Shown here piece after piece: positions 1-9,722 of a DNA stretch of 64,000 bases; position 1 is the stretch's first letter; each line of letters opens with the position of its first letter. Origin of the DNA: Lepus europaeus (lineage: Eukaryota > Chordata > Mammalia > Lagomorpha > Leporidae); NCBI RefSeq assembly GCF_033115175.1, contig NC_084835.1, positions 59,936,448 to 60,000,447 on the forward strand. The letters are read 5' to 3'. The position numbers and the translations under genes were made by a program. The notes beneath the pieces are model-generated. The model saw nothing but the letters and a program-made list of their open reading frames with translations. It was not told where the DNA came from and did no database searches.

Positions 1-232
1 TGATCCAGCTCCCTGCTGGTATGCCTGGGGAAGCAGCAGAGGATGGCCCAAGTATTTGGTCCCCTGTACCCATGTAGGAGACCCAGATGAAGCTCCTGGC
101 TACTGGCTTCAGATCAGCCCAGCTCTGGCCACTGTGGCCATATGCGGGTGGAAGACCTTTCTCTCTCTCTCTCTCTGCTCCTACACCCCATAACTCTGCC
201 TTTCAAATAAATAAATAAATCTTTTAAAAAAT
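1..232 (+). mobile_element. CSINE, older subfamily, cut by window edge
   Basis: The tRNA-like head lies outside the window. The body begins at the 'gatccagctccctgctgg' part and includes 'gatggcccaagt', a (CT)n tract at about 159-177 and the tail 'ctttcaaataaataaataaat'. The ending matches the older CSINE class. Confidence 0.9.
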
Positions 233-624
233 GGAAAAGCTATGATGTTTTCCAGTATTATGAAACTTTCATTTAAGGATATTATTGCATCTAATATGGG
301 AAAAAGAAAAGTTAATTTTGAAATCGAGTATATTGTGGACTCTGTAATAAAAGTGATTGCTCTCTCTCTCTTTTTCTAGCATTTTCCACATTTGAGAACT
401 CAGTTTTAGTGTCAGAAAACTCTACAATTTGTTTCACTTAAATAACATTTTTTAGAAAGTAAATATGGTCAATGCATTTTTCTTCAAAGAGTTTCTCAAC
501 CCTTTGGGTACTTTTCATGGCTATTAAAATTTTTGTTACAGTGTCATTTTGCTTATAATATTAATTTTACTTAAAGCATAATTCCAAATCAGTACTGAGC
601 AAATATTTTTGGAAGAGGGTATTT
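233..624. other. AT-rich single-copy spacer
   Basis: No repeat, RNA or coding pattern is recognised here. The sequence is AT-rich with scattered poly(A)/poly(T) runs and ends in the TSD of the following young CSINE. Confidence 0.5.
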
Positions 625-637
625 AAAAATCATACCT

Positions 638-944
638 GGCTGGCGCCGCGGCTCAATAGGCTAATTCTCCGCCTGCGGTGCCAGCACACCGGGTTCTAGA
701 CCCGGTCGGGGTGCTGGATTCTGTCCTGGTTGCCCCTCTTCCAGGCCAGCTCTCGACTGTGGCCCGGGAGTGCAGTGGAGGATGGGCCGTGCACCCCCAT
801 GGGAGACTAGGAGAAGCACCTGGCTCCTGGTTTCATATCAGCATGGTGCGCCAGCCATTGGAGGGTGAACCAATGGCAAAGGAAGACCTTTCTCTCTCTC
901 TATCTCTCTCTCCACTCTGCCTGTCCCTCCCCCCCCCCAAAAAA
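638..944 (+). mobile_element. Young CSINE with TSD
   Basis: A full-length copy from 'ggctggcgccgcggctcaa' to 'ctgcctgtccctcccccccccc' and an A run. It is flanked by a 13-bp perfect direct repeat, 'aaaaatcatacct' (625-637 and 945-957), so the insertion is recent and its boundaries are exact. A C run interrupts the usual A tail. Confidence 0.95.
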
Positions 945-1079
945 AAAAATCATACCTTTGACTTGCATTTTAGAATGTGCATCTTTACACTTTGGAAAAT
1001 TTCTAAGTGAGTATTCTGAAGCTGATAGCCCTGCCTTCCCACTCAGGTTCAATGAGAGTTTAAGTTTATACGGGAATGG

Positions 1080-1424
1080 AGCCAAAGCTGTGGCAGGTAA
1101 AGCCGCTGCCTGTAGTGCCAGCATCCTGTATGGGCACCAGTTCTAGTCCCAGCTATTCTACTTCCAATCCAGCTCTCTGTTATGGCCTGGGAAAGCAGTA
1201 GAAGATGGCCCAGGCACTTGGGCCCCTGCGCCTGCGTGGGAGACCCGGCAGAAGCTCCTGGCTGCTGGCTTCGGGTTGGCATGGCTCCAGTTGTTGCGGC
1301 CAGTTGGGAAGTGAAGCAGTGGATGGAAGACCTCTCTCTCTCTATCTCTCTCTCTCTCTGCCTCTCCTTCTCTCTGTGTGTAACTCTGACTTTCAGATAA
1401 AAAATAAATCTTTAAAAAAATACT
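1080..1424 (+). mobile_element. CSINE, older subfamily
   Basis: The head 'gctgtggcaggtaaagccgc' is followed by the full body, a CT-rich tract at 1337-1378 and the tail 'ctttcagataaaaaataaatc'. It is full length or nearly so and moderately diverged. Confidence 0.9.
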
Positions 1425-1504
1425 AGATAAAAGAATAAAGGCTCCCCACATTATCAGAATAATGTGGCACATTTAAAAAAAAGTTTACACTGGGCAATTT
1501 TTTT

Positions 1505-1776
1505 TTTAAAGATTTATTTATTTATTTGAAAGGCAGAGTTACAGAGAAAGAGAAATCTTTGATCCATTGATTCACTCCCCAAATGACTGCAACTTCATCG
1601 AGGTCTCCCACATGGGTAGCAGAGACCCAAGTAACTGGGCCATCTTCTGCTATTTTCCCAGGCACAATAGCAGGGAGCTGGATCAGAAGTGGAGCAGCTG
1701 GGACTCGAACTAGCGCTCATATGGGATGCCAGCATCACCAGCGGTGGTTTAACCAGCTGCACCACAAGGCTAGCCC
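1505..1776 (-). mobile_element. CSINE, older subfamily
   Basis: Reverse orientation, starting with the A/T tail 'aaagatttatttatttattt' and ending near the head complement 'gctgcaccacaaggctagccc'. The (GA)n tract is short and part of the central body is missing. Confidence 0.9.
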
Positions 1777-1904
1777 CTAATGTGTGTTCTTAATAACCCT
1801 AAATATCCACAAAAGGAACAGAGAAGTTGCCTGAGTTCTTGGCTATCACCCAAATGTCAGTTTTGCCAAAGGCTTGTAGCTGCAGTGTTACTTGGCTTTT
1901 TTTT

Positions 1905-2207
1905 TTTTTTTAAAGGTTTATTTATTTATTTGAGAGGCAGAGTCTCAGACACAGCTCACTCTCCAAATGGCTGCAATAGTCAGGACTGGGCCTGGCCAAA
2001 GATGGGAGCTGGGAGCTTTTTCTGGAAAATGACCTGAATGCTTGGGCCTCTGCACCCACATGGGAGACCCTGAAGAAGCTCCTGGCTCCCAGCTTCCATC
2101 TAGCTCAGCTCCAGCCGTTGCAGCCATTTGGGGAGTGAACCAGCAGAAGGAAGACCTCTCTCTCTGTAAGTCTGCCTTTAAAAATAAATAAATAAAATCT
2201 TTAGAAA
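1905..2207. mobile_element. Inverted composite of two head-less CSINE halves
   Basis: Positions 1905 to about 2024 read as the tail and distal body of a minus-strand CSINE, ending near 'gggagctttttctgg'. From about 2025 to 2207 the sequence is the distal body and tail of a plus-strand CSINE ('tgcttgggcctctgcaccca' to 'aaataaataaataaaatctt'). Neither part has a tRNA-like head and there is no spacer, so the two halves form a foldback. A deletion between two opposed SINEs is the simplest origin; this is an inference. Confidence 0.75.
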
Positions 2208-2763
2208 AAATACGGAATTATGTAGATGAATTAGAGCAAAGGTCATTGATTATTGAATGTCTCCATCTTCATAAGTCAATGAAGAGTCATATTCTACACT
2301 ATTAAAATAAGACACTTCCATCCATCAAAAATTACCAGTGCATTTTAATTTTGTTAAAATAATATACATTACTGCCATTTCCTGGAAAATTATTCTAATA
2401 ATTACATAAAGTTTCCATCTTTGAAACAGACAATTATATCATAAAGCATAAAACATATTCATAATAACAAAGATGTCCTTCATGTGACTGTATGTGTTGT
2501 CTTTGTGCAGTGTACAGCCTGAGCAACTGAATATCCTGCTCTTGGTCACCTTCTGGTGCAGTCATATGGCGTTTTCTGGGTATCTTCCTTGTCACAAGGG
2601 AGAATTCCTGGGTTTCCCTCTGCCTATTGGTAGGGAGGTTGGCATGGGAGCAGCCTGGATGGGGGGAACATTTCCTTCCAGACTTGGCGATAGGAAGTGG
2701 GCAAAGACTGCCGTGTCCTTGAGGTATATTACCTGCACGTTCTTTTTTAAAAAGTTTTATTTT
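2208..2763. other. Single-copy spacer
   Basis: AT-rich sequence to about 2470, then a more balanced stretch without recognised repeats. The open frames are short and have no recognisable protein. Confidence 0.5.
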
Positions 2764-3097
2764 TTTTTAAAGATTTAATTATTTATTTGAAAGTCAGAGT
2801 TACACAGAGAGAAGAGAAGGAGAGAGAGAGAGAGGTCCTCCATCCGCTGGTTCACTGCCCAATTGGCCACAATGACTGGAGCTGCACTGATCCGAAGCCA
2901 GGAGCTTCTTCTGGGTCCCACATGGGTGCAGGGGCCCAAGGACTTGGGCCATCTTCTATTGCTTCCCCAGGCCATGGTGGAGAGCTGGATTGGAAGTGGA
3001 GCAGCCGGGTCTCAAACCGGCGCCCATGTGGGATGCTGGCGCTTCAGGCTAGAGCGTTAACCTGCTGTGCCACAGCAACGGAGTGCCGCCGGCCCCC
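2764..3097 (-). mobile_element. CSINE, older subfamily, full length
   Basis: It starts at the poly(T)/'aaagatttaattatttattt' tail, has a purine tract at 2806-2834 and ends at the head complement 'gctgtgccacagcaacggag' and 'gccggccccc'. Both the body and the B-box region ('tctcaaaccggcgcccatgt') are well kept. Confidence 0.92.
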
Positions 3098-4105
3098 AGG
3101 CTCCACTTTCTCCTTCCCACTCTTGCCTCTGGGACTTCACATGGGCTCATTCCTTTGTTTGGACACCTGCTCTTCTTTTCCCCTGCCCTACAGTAACAAG
3201 CTGTTTGTTTTCTAAGCATAGATATAAACAAATATAAATTCCCAAGTATTTTTAAATACTACGTTATCATTATCATGTTATAAGTTGTGAGCAAATGCCT
3301 ATAGCTTCCAATAACTTCTGCACCGAAGGTGTTTTTGGCAATCTAAAACGGTTTTTAGAGAAACAATGAAGAAAGGTTTTGGCAACGTGCATGTTCATTC
3401 TGAAATACAGAAAAATCTACTGTGAACTGTATTGAGTAGTTTGAAGATCAAAACATGAAACAGCAGAGTGCAGCACAAGTAGAAACACTCTGACATAAAA
3501 GGCCTGTAGACCGCCAAGTTAATTAGCAGAGGGCAGTGGGCGTGGGGCCCAGAGGAAATTAGGCCAAAGGAAGCCAGGCTCGAGGAAAGCAGAAACAATG
3601 ACTGCGCACCAGTGACAGCTCCCGCCTGAGCCGTAATTAAGGCATTAACTACACGACACCCCCTTGGCTGCAGCCTGACCCGGTCCCCAGCAGTTCCCAT
3701 CATCACCATGGTGCGGATCTGCACAGCGCCAGGGAGAGCTTTGCAGCTTGCTGGCAATGTGGCCTGAGGTTTTACTTTTTTAAAACTCCTCTCAGGCCAG
3801 GATAAATGAATGGGATCTCTCATTGTTAAGAACTGATACTGAACTAAAATTGTGATTCTAGCGAAATAATAGCAGGTGGTTCGTGCTGTGGATGTAATTC
3901 CACGACTCTTCTTTCAGAGGTTCTCAGGCAATCAAACGCTTTGGATAAGGAAACATCCCAGCACTTTGAGTGGGAAGTCAAGGCCTCCTTGCACAGCTAT
4001 GGGAAAACAGTAACAGTTTAATACAAGGCTACTTTTAAAAGTTTGTGGGACATGGAATTAAAAGAAATTTATTTTGGTACAACATTTCTGAAATCTACAT
4101 ACATG
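3098..4105. other. Single-copy stretch, no repeat recognised
   Basis: About 1 kb with no SINE, LINE or LTR pattern that I can see. Positions 3560-3830 are GC-balanced and include homeodomain-type AT cores such as 'gtaattaaggcattaa' (about 3630-3650). No credible coding frame is present. Whether it is conserved between mammals cannot be judged from one sequence. Confidence 0.45.
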
Positions 4106-4444
4106 AGGGATCTTCAAAACATTCATGAAAAATGTCTATGACCAAAAAAATAATGCATGGATTTCAATTTTTTTTTTTCATCAGAATAAGTTTACTAAGG
4201 TTGGTGCTAAGGGGCAGGGCATTAAGCTGCTGCTTGCAATGTCACTATCCCATATTGGAGTTTTGATTAGAGTTCTAGCTGCTCCACTTCCCTGGTAATG
4301 TGCCTGGGAGATCAGCAGAAGATGGCCCCAGGGCTTCAGTGGAAGCACTGAAATGGGAGACCCAAATGGGGTTCCAGGGTCCTGGCTTCAGCCTGGACTA
4401 GCCCTGGCCATTGCAACCTTTTGGGGAGTGAACAAGCAGATGGA

Positions 4445-4476
<32 letters not shown>

Positions 4477-4556
4477 AGCTCTGCCTTTCAAATAAATGAA
4501 TAGATCTTTAAAAGACAACTCATTATTCAATTCCATTTTTCCATGAACTTCTAGGT
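4106..4556. repeat. Short palindromic element (MITE-like), split by a CSINE
   Basis: The left part, 4106-4197, reads 'cttcaaaacattcatgaaaaatg' in essence and contains the motif 'atgcatggatttcaa'. The right part, 4517-4556, contains 'ccatttttccatgaacttct', the complement of the left end. A CSINE separates them. A second copy sits at about 22120-22256. The terminal complementarity suggests a non-autonomous DNA element, but I cannot assign the family. Confidence 0.5.
4198..4516 (+). mobile_element. CSINE, older subfamily, inside the palindromic element
   Basis: Runs from 'ggtgctaaggggcagggcat' to a tail ending 'ctttcaaataaatgaatag'. The body is diverged, and a (CT)n tract spans 4449-4476. It interrupts the small palindromic repeat on either side, so it is the younger of the two. 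Confidence 0.85.
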
Positions 4557-4648
4557 TCTCCCAGCATCTTGTGCTGTGCCCAAATGTCCAGGAGTGCAGT
4601 GAACATGTGCTAGATAAACTAGAAACAGAGAGAGGAGGGAGGGCAGGC

Positions 4649-4970
4649 ATCTGGCACTACTTAACAGCAGTTAAGTCACTGCTTGGAACACCCACATGCG
4701 CTATCAGAGCTCCTGGGTTCTAGTCCCAGGTCTGCTTCTGATTCCAGTTTCCTGCCAGTGTGCACCCTGGGAGGCAGCAGGTGATGGCTCAAGGAGTGGG
4801 TCCCTGCCACCCATGTTGAAGATGTGGATTGCATTCTGGGCTCCTGGCTCTCACTGGGCCTGGCCAGGGCTATTGTGGGCATTTGGGGAGTGGAGGAGGA
4901 AGGGTTCTCTCTGGTTCTGTCTGTCTCTGTTTCCCTTTCTCTGCTTTGAAGAAGAAAAGAAAGAGAGATG
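4649..4970 (+). mobile_element. Decayed CSINE
   Basis: Recognised by 'cagttaagtcactgcttgga', 'gggttctagtcccaggtctg', 'gatggctcaaggagtgggtc' and the terminal 'tctctgtttccctttctctg'. It is strongly diverged and belongs to the oldest CSINE layer here. Confidence 0.7.
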
Positions 4971-4980
4971 AGAGGGGACA

Positions 4981-5450
4981 GAGACACACTTTGCCTGGGG
5001 AGCACATTTTCACGTGACATCAACTATCAAACATGTGAATAATGGACCCGCAGAACCTTTAACAGGGGAAGGAAAATTTGCAGCTCAAATGGCCTCATGA
5101 GCTCCATCAGCTCCCAAGGTGTCTGGCAGCTTCCTCTGTAGATGGGACTCTGCACTTGGATGGTTTCAACTTTACTCCTCCTCTTGTTTTCTTTCTACTT
5201 GCTGTAGCTTTTGTTATTTTTTATGAATGTAAAATTTGTAGCATATAGTCAATGTTACAAATACTGACAGTGTATTTAAAACTATTTTTGATTAATAAAA
5301 CAAATATTTAATGTGACAAATACTCAAAAAGAGAGGGAAAAGTACAGGGAGGGAAGGAGAAAGAGAGAGGAAGACTGATTGATTCATTCTTTGTTTTTCA
5401 CTGTAGCATCCAGTTTCCACTCACAAAGAAAAAGCTCCAGTCCATCTTTT
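4981..5450. other. AT-rich spacer
   Basis: No element is recognised with confidence. A purine-rich run at 5327-5385 could be the remnant of a minus-strand CSINE tract, but too little of the body remains to call it. Confidence 0.4.
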
Positions 5451-5454
5451 AATT

Positions 5455-7080
5455 TTTTTGAAAAATTCCTGACATTACAGAATTAAAGTGAAATATATTA
5501 ATATTCTACTCTTACTTTTCCAAGACAAACAAAATTCATGAGCTAAAAAAACACAGGGAGAAGCTTAAAAAATTAAATATGGATCTCAGCATTAACGCTG
5601 AACAAAGAAGTTAAAATGCTTTAATTGTAAAATCATGAGTAGATGATAAAGTGTGTGGGAACTGAAAATTTACAAACTACTTAAAACCTGGAATCATTGA
5701 CTGTTGAGATGGATCTTGGGGGATGGTGCACAGCGGAAAGGGATTCTGGATGAATCTGCACTGTTCTGGCGGCTCCCTGCACCACCTGTGTCCCAGGAAA
5801 GCCTGACATTGGTTAGACATTGAGCCAAGTTAGTGCTTGCAGCAGATCCGGGGATGGGAACCTGCCTATCAGTAGATCCTTCTACGGGGTCGCAATTTTG
5901 ATCTGCTCCCCAGACATCTGATGAATCTCACTGATTTGGGTGCTTTGGCATTAACGTATGTAACCAGTCAAGTAATTTGGAATGGTGAGTTCATGAGAAG
6001 CAGTGTGGGCAGATGGATCCACCTCTGGAGAGCTGGAACCTGGTGTTGCCATGCATCATGGGAAAATGAGACTGTTGCATTGCCAACTGGTGCAGCTTGG
6101 TCACATCTGGCTGTGGAATGGCATACTGTCCTTGCGTGGTAAGGGCCTCCAGAGGTGGTCCCTCAGGTCAAGGTTCAGGCACAGGAACAGGGTGGTGTGG
6201 GGAAAGCTCCCACGGTCTCTGCCTGTGCTGTACCTGTCCTGACCACCTGCAAAGATGACCGGAGAACTGGACGGCTTGGGCTGGCCCAGATGCTCACATC
6301 CTTCCGTAGGGTGGGGGTGGAGGGACTGGGAGAGAGTCTCCAACATGACTGGCAGATCTGTCTGACACAGTCGGTGATGGACTGCGGAAAGCCAGCACCG
6401 TGATGGTCCATCGGTTGAGTAGGGGAGGGAGCACACCCCCTGCCACCTGCAACTGAGCCTCTGCACTCACTCACTGACTAGCAGGGACCACCAGCAGCCG
6501 TGCCATTGGTCGCAAAGCTAGTGATGTCTTCTTCCAGTTTGTCAGTGATCCCAGCAAAGGCTTTGAAGATGGCGCGTGTGGGTCCAGCCAAAGCGGTCAT
6601 TCTCTCTGGACAATTCCCTTCGGAGACGCTGATGCCTGCGCCACTCTCCTCAGGCATCCTCTTCACAGATTCTCCTTTCTGTCCGATGACGCTGCCAACT
6701 TCGCGGCTGTGCATTAGGAGCCGGATGGCGAGAGTGACATGTAATCCACCTTCAGTCACACAGATGACCCCGTCGAACAGCGTTCTTGGGAGCTGGACTT
6801 TGGTCAAGGCTTTGGTCACTGCTGGGAGTGAAACCAAAACTGCAGGCGACAGGCACTGAGGGCAGAGGGGGAGCGGGTGGGAAGGGGAAGGGCGGGAGGC
6901 CCGGGGCAGAGCAACAGTGGTCCGCGGGAAGGCGAGGCTTGCAGCGGGCAGGCTGCGGAGGAAGCGAAGTGGAAGCAGAAGCGGAAGTGGGAGGGGATGG
7001 AGGAGGAAGAAGGGGAAAGAGACCCCTAGGTGGGCGGGAGAGGCCGCAGGCTGCGGCTGCTCCTCTACTGCTCTGGGAGG
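5455..7080 (-). pseudogene. PCBP2: PCBP2 processed pseudogene
   Basis: The parent gene encodes poly(rC)-binding protein 2, a three-KH-domain RNA-binding protein. The minus strand keeps KH1 (GEGNCPER-like segment, 'IFKAF..ITDKLEEDI' at about 6520-6610), the linker 'KPSSSPVIFAGGQDRYSTG' (about 6230-6290), which distinguishes PCBP2 from PCBP1, and KH3 with 'QIKIAT' and 'GSTDRQV' plus the C-terminal region (about 5770-5980). A 3'UTR-like stretch continues to an A-rich end near 5455, and GC-rich 5'UTR-like sequence reaches about 7080. No introns are seen. The copy is dead: the first codon is altered, several frameshifts split the reading frame into separate frames, and about 100 bases around 6480 are missing, removing the start and GXXG loop of KH2. 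I saw no clear TSD, which fits an old insertion. Confidence 0.88.
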
Positions 7081-7222
7081 GAATTGGGCCTGACTGATTC
7101 TGGAGAATTTCTGGGTTTCTCAGCCACAGCCAGCCTCGATGAACTGTTCGGAAGTGACGATTTAGTGCTTGGCCATTATCTCTGCTCCCGGTTCCTCCCC
7201 CTCAGCCTCTCTTCCTACATTT

Positions 7223-7317
7223 CTTCACGAATTTGCATGTCATCCTTGCGCAGGGGCCATGCTAATCTTCTCTGTGTCGGTCCAAATTTTTAGTGTATGT
7301 GCCGCCGAAGCAAGCAC
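7223..7317 (-). pseudogene. RNU6: U6 snRNA pseudogene, 3'-truncated, with TSD
   Basis: On the minus strand it begins 'gtgcttgcttcggcggcaca' and contains the U6 hallmark 'agagaagattagcatggccc', the region that pairs with U4 and carries the ACAGAG-box neighbourhood, followed by 'ctgcgcaaggatgaca' and 'caaattcgtgaag'. It stops there, so the last 15-20 bases of U6, including the terminal U run, are absent. Several substitutions are present. An 11-bp perfect direct repeat, 'cctacatttct', flanks it (7214-7224 and 7318-7328; the left copy overlaps the end by 1-2 bases), which indicates L1-mediated retroposition. No upstream snRNA promoter is recognisable. Confidence 0.93.
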
Positions 7318-7328
7318 CCTACATTTCT

Positions 7329-7636
7329 GATTTAGAATTACACCAACCAAATTTGACAGAGGGTGTGGTTTCACTGCCTCTTTGGGTCCTATCTTTTCTG
7401 CTGGTAGCCCTGAAATCCTTGGACTGCTTGCACTTAATTCAGGCCTTCGTTTCTTATTTGCTGATACTCTGGGAAGTGTTTCTTCAGCGATTAAAAGAGT
7501 ATTTGCATGAGTGTTAAAAATCCACTTAGTTATAAATTTTTCTTTTTTCTGTCTTACAAAAGACAACATTAAACTTAACACTATCAAAACTCTTTGGTCA
7601 AACCATTTATAATAAATGTTAGTCTTAAAATTTTTA
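7329..7636. other. Single-copy spacer
   Basis: About 300 bases with no recognised repeat or gene, between the U6 pseudogene and a CSINE. Confidence 0.5.
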
Positions 7637-8215
7637 GGGGTGGGTGTTGTGATGTAGTGGGTAAAGCCTCTGGTCTGTATTCCGGCTGCTCCACTTCTTT
7701 TTTTTTTTTAAACTTGCTTCAGTTATTTTTTTAAAAAAGATTTATTTTATTTATTTGAAAGAGTTACAAAGAGAGGTAGAGACACACAGAGAGGTAGAGA
7801 CACACAAATGGCCTCAATGGCTGGAGCTGAGCCGATCCAAAGCCAGGAGCCAGGAGCTTCTCCCACATGGGTACAGGGGCCCAAGGACACAGCCCATCCT
7901 CTGCTGCTTTCCCAGGCACATTAGCAGGGAGCTGGATTGGAACTGGAGCAACTGGGACCCAAACTGGTGCTTATATGTGATGCTGGTACTGCAGGCCACA
8001 GCACTGCCCTGCTGCTCCACTTCAGATCTAGCTCCCTGCTGACAGCCTGGGGGAAAACAGCAAAGGATGACCCCAGTGTTTGAACACTTGATACTCATGT
8101 GGGAGACCTGGAAAAAGCTCCTGGCTCTCCCTTCAGCCCGGCCTAGCCCTGGCCATTGTGGTGTGAACCAGAGGATAGATCTCTCAATCTCCAAATAAAT
8201 ATATAAATATTTTAA
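7637..8215 (+). mobile_element. Older CSINE split by a nested CSINE
   Basis: The head lies at 7637-7697 ('ggtgttgtgatgtagtgggt'). The body resumes at 8024 ('agatctagctccctgctgac') and ends in 'ctccaaataaatatataaat'. The interruption is the minus-strand CSINE described separately. Confidence 0.88.
7698..8010 (-). mobile_element. CSINE nested in a CSINE, with TSD
   Basis: It starts with a T run and 'aaaaaagatttattttattt' and ends near 'gcaggccacagcactgccct'. The 13-bp perfect direct repeat 'gctgctccacttc' (7685-7697 and 8011-8023) shows it inserted into the host CSINE just after the B-box region. Confidence 0.92.
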
Positions 8216-8507
8216 AATATATATACGGGATTTACATTCTCGTCCTTTGATAAAGGGTTTTTCCGAGTAGTTGTTCTTCCTCTCCTGAGCATAACATTTA
8301 TCATTCGCTTTAACACTCTGCTCCCCAAACTTCTCAACAAGCCTGTGACTTGCTCCTACTTTAGCTATGAGGAATGTCACTTTAAATGCAGTTTTCAAAA
8401 ACACCATTTTATTCTATTTTTTCCTCTGTATAACCAACTTTTTTGCTTTATTTTTATTGAAAATAATTATTTTGAGCTTGTCCTAAGGGAAATTCATTGA
8501 GTTTTTC
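8216..8507. other. Spacer, nothing recognised
   Basis: AT-rich sequence between two CSINEs with no feature I can support. Confidence 0.5.
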
Positions 8508-8523
8508 AAAAAGATTACAGGAC

Positions 8524-8853
8524 TGGCCGGCGCCACGGCTCAATAGACTAATCCTCCACCTGCGGTGCCAGCACTCCGGGTTCTAGTCCCGGTCGGGGCA
8601 CCGGATTCTGTCCCGGTTGCTCCTCTTCCAGTCCAGCTCTCTGCTGTGGCCTGGGAGTGCAGTGGAGGACGGCCCAGGTCCTTGGGCCCTGCACCCACAT
8701 GGGAGACCAGGAGGAAGCACCTGGCTCCTGGCTTTGGATCAGCACGGTGTGCCGGCCACAGCGGCCATCTGGGGGGTGAACCAACAGAAGGAAGACCTTT
8801 CTCTCTGTCTCTCTCTCTCTCACTGTCCACTCTGCCTGTCAAAAAAAAAAAAA
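8524..8853 (+). mobile_element. Young CSINE with TSD
   Basis: Full length, from 'tggccggcgccacggctcaa' to 'ctgcctgtc' and a long A run. The 16-bp perfect TSD 'aaaaagattacaggac' lies at 8508-8523 and 8854-8869. It carries the 'aggaggaagcacc' variant in the body. Confidence 0.96.
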
Positions 8854-8974
8854 AAAAAGATTACAGGACCTTAGGGATGAGATGACAGCCTCAGTGGTTT
8901 CATGCTTTTGTTTGGTAAAATTTAGGACACACAGCACACCACCTGCTTGCGATCTAAAATTTGTATTTATGTAA

Positions 8975-9332
8975 AAAATCTGAGAGTGAGTGAGAGAGAG
9001 AGAGAAACAGAGACAAAGAGAAACAGAGTTAGACAGTGAGAGAGAGAGAGACAGAGAGAAAGGCCTTCCTTCCGTTGGTTCACTCCCCAAGTGGCCACAA
9101 TGGCTGGTGCTGCGCTGATCCTAAGCCAGGAGCCAGGTGCCTCTTCCTGGTCTCCCATGCGGGTACAGGGCCCAAGGACCTGGGCCATCCTCCACTGCAC
9201 TCCTGGGCCACAGCAGAGAGCTCGATTGGAAGAGGAGCAACTGGGACAGAACCGGCACCCCAACTGGGACTAGAACCCGGAGTGCCAGTGCCACAGGCAG
9301 AGGATTAGCCTAGTGAGCTGCGGTGCCGGCCT
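8975..9332 (-). mobile_element. Young CSINE with an extended purine tract
   Basis: Ends at the head complement 'gagctgcggtgccggcctcc'. The purine tract next to the tail (about 8985-9062) is about twice the usual length, and the motif 'gagagagagaaacagaga' recurs, so the tract looks duplicated. The variant 'gtgcctcttcctggtct' is present in the body. Confidence 0.93.
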
Positions 9333-9406
9333 CCCCATAGCTTTTTAATGTTGTCCCCAGAGCTTTTGAAAAGATGGGAGATGAGAAGTGGGAACACTCA
9401 TCACTT

Positions 9407-9722
9407 CAGTTCAGGTGCTCCTCCACTCATGACAGAGTTATGTCCCAATAAACCAAAGGTAAGCTGAAAAATATCCTAAGTCAAAAAACCATTTAATATA
9501 CCTACCCTAGCTTGTAACCCAGCTTAGCCTCGCCCACCTTAAGTGTGCTCACAATACTTGGGAAAAATCGTCACACACAAAGCCAGCGTTAACACTAAAG
9601 TGTTGAATGTCTCCTGGAATTTATTGAATGGCTCCACTGAAAGTGAAAAACAACATGGCTGTATGGCCATTGCACAGTTGAAAAACGAAGAAGTTGAACC
9701 GTGGTAAGTCAGGACCATCTGC
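9407..9722. mobile_element. Tigger-type (pogo-like) non-autonomous DNA element
   Basis: Begins 'cagttcaggtgctcc', contains the family phrases 'gttatgtcccaataaacc', 'gtaagctgaaaaatatc', 'cttagcctcgcccaccttaa' and 'aaagtgttgaatgtctc', and ends 'gtaagtcaggaccatctgca'. The ends are imperfect inverted repeats. It is an internally deleted mammalian Tigger relative; I do not give a subfamily name. Confidence 0.75.

Noticed and set aside
7080-7317. A chimeric U6-PCBP2 retrocopy made by template switching
   Set aside because: U6 and PCBP2 share strand and order, but U6 is bounded by its own 11-bp TSD, so two separate insertions fit better.
7814-8407. 197-codon minus-strand frame
   Set aside because: Crosses the nested CSINE pair; no homology to a known protein.
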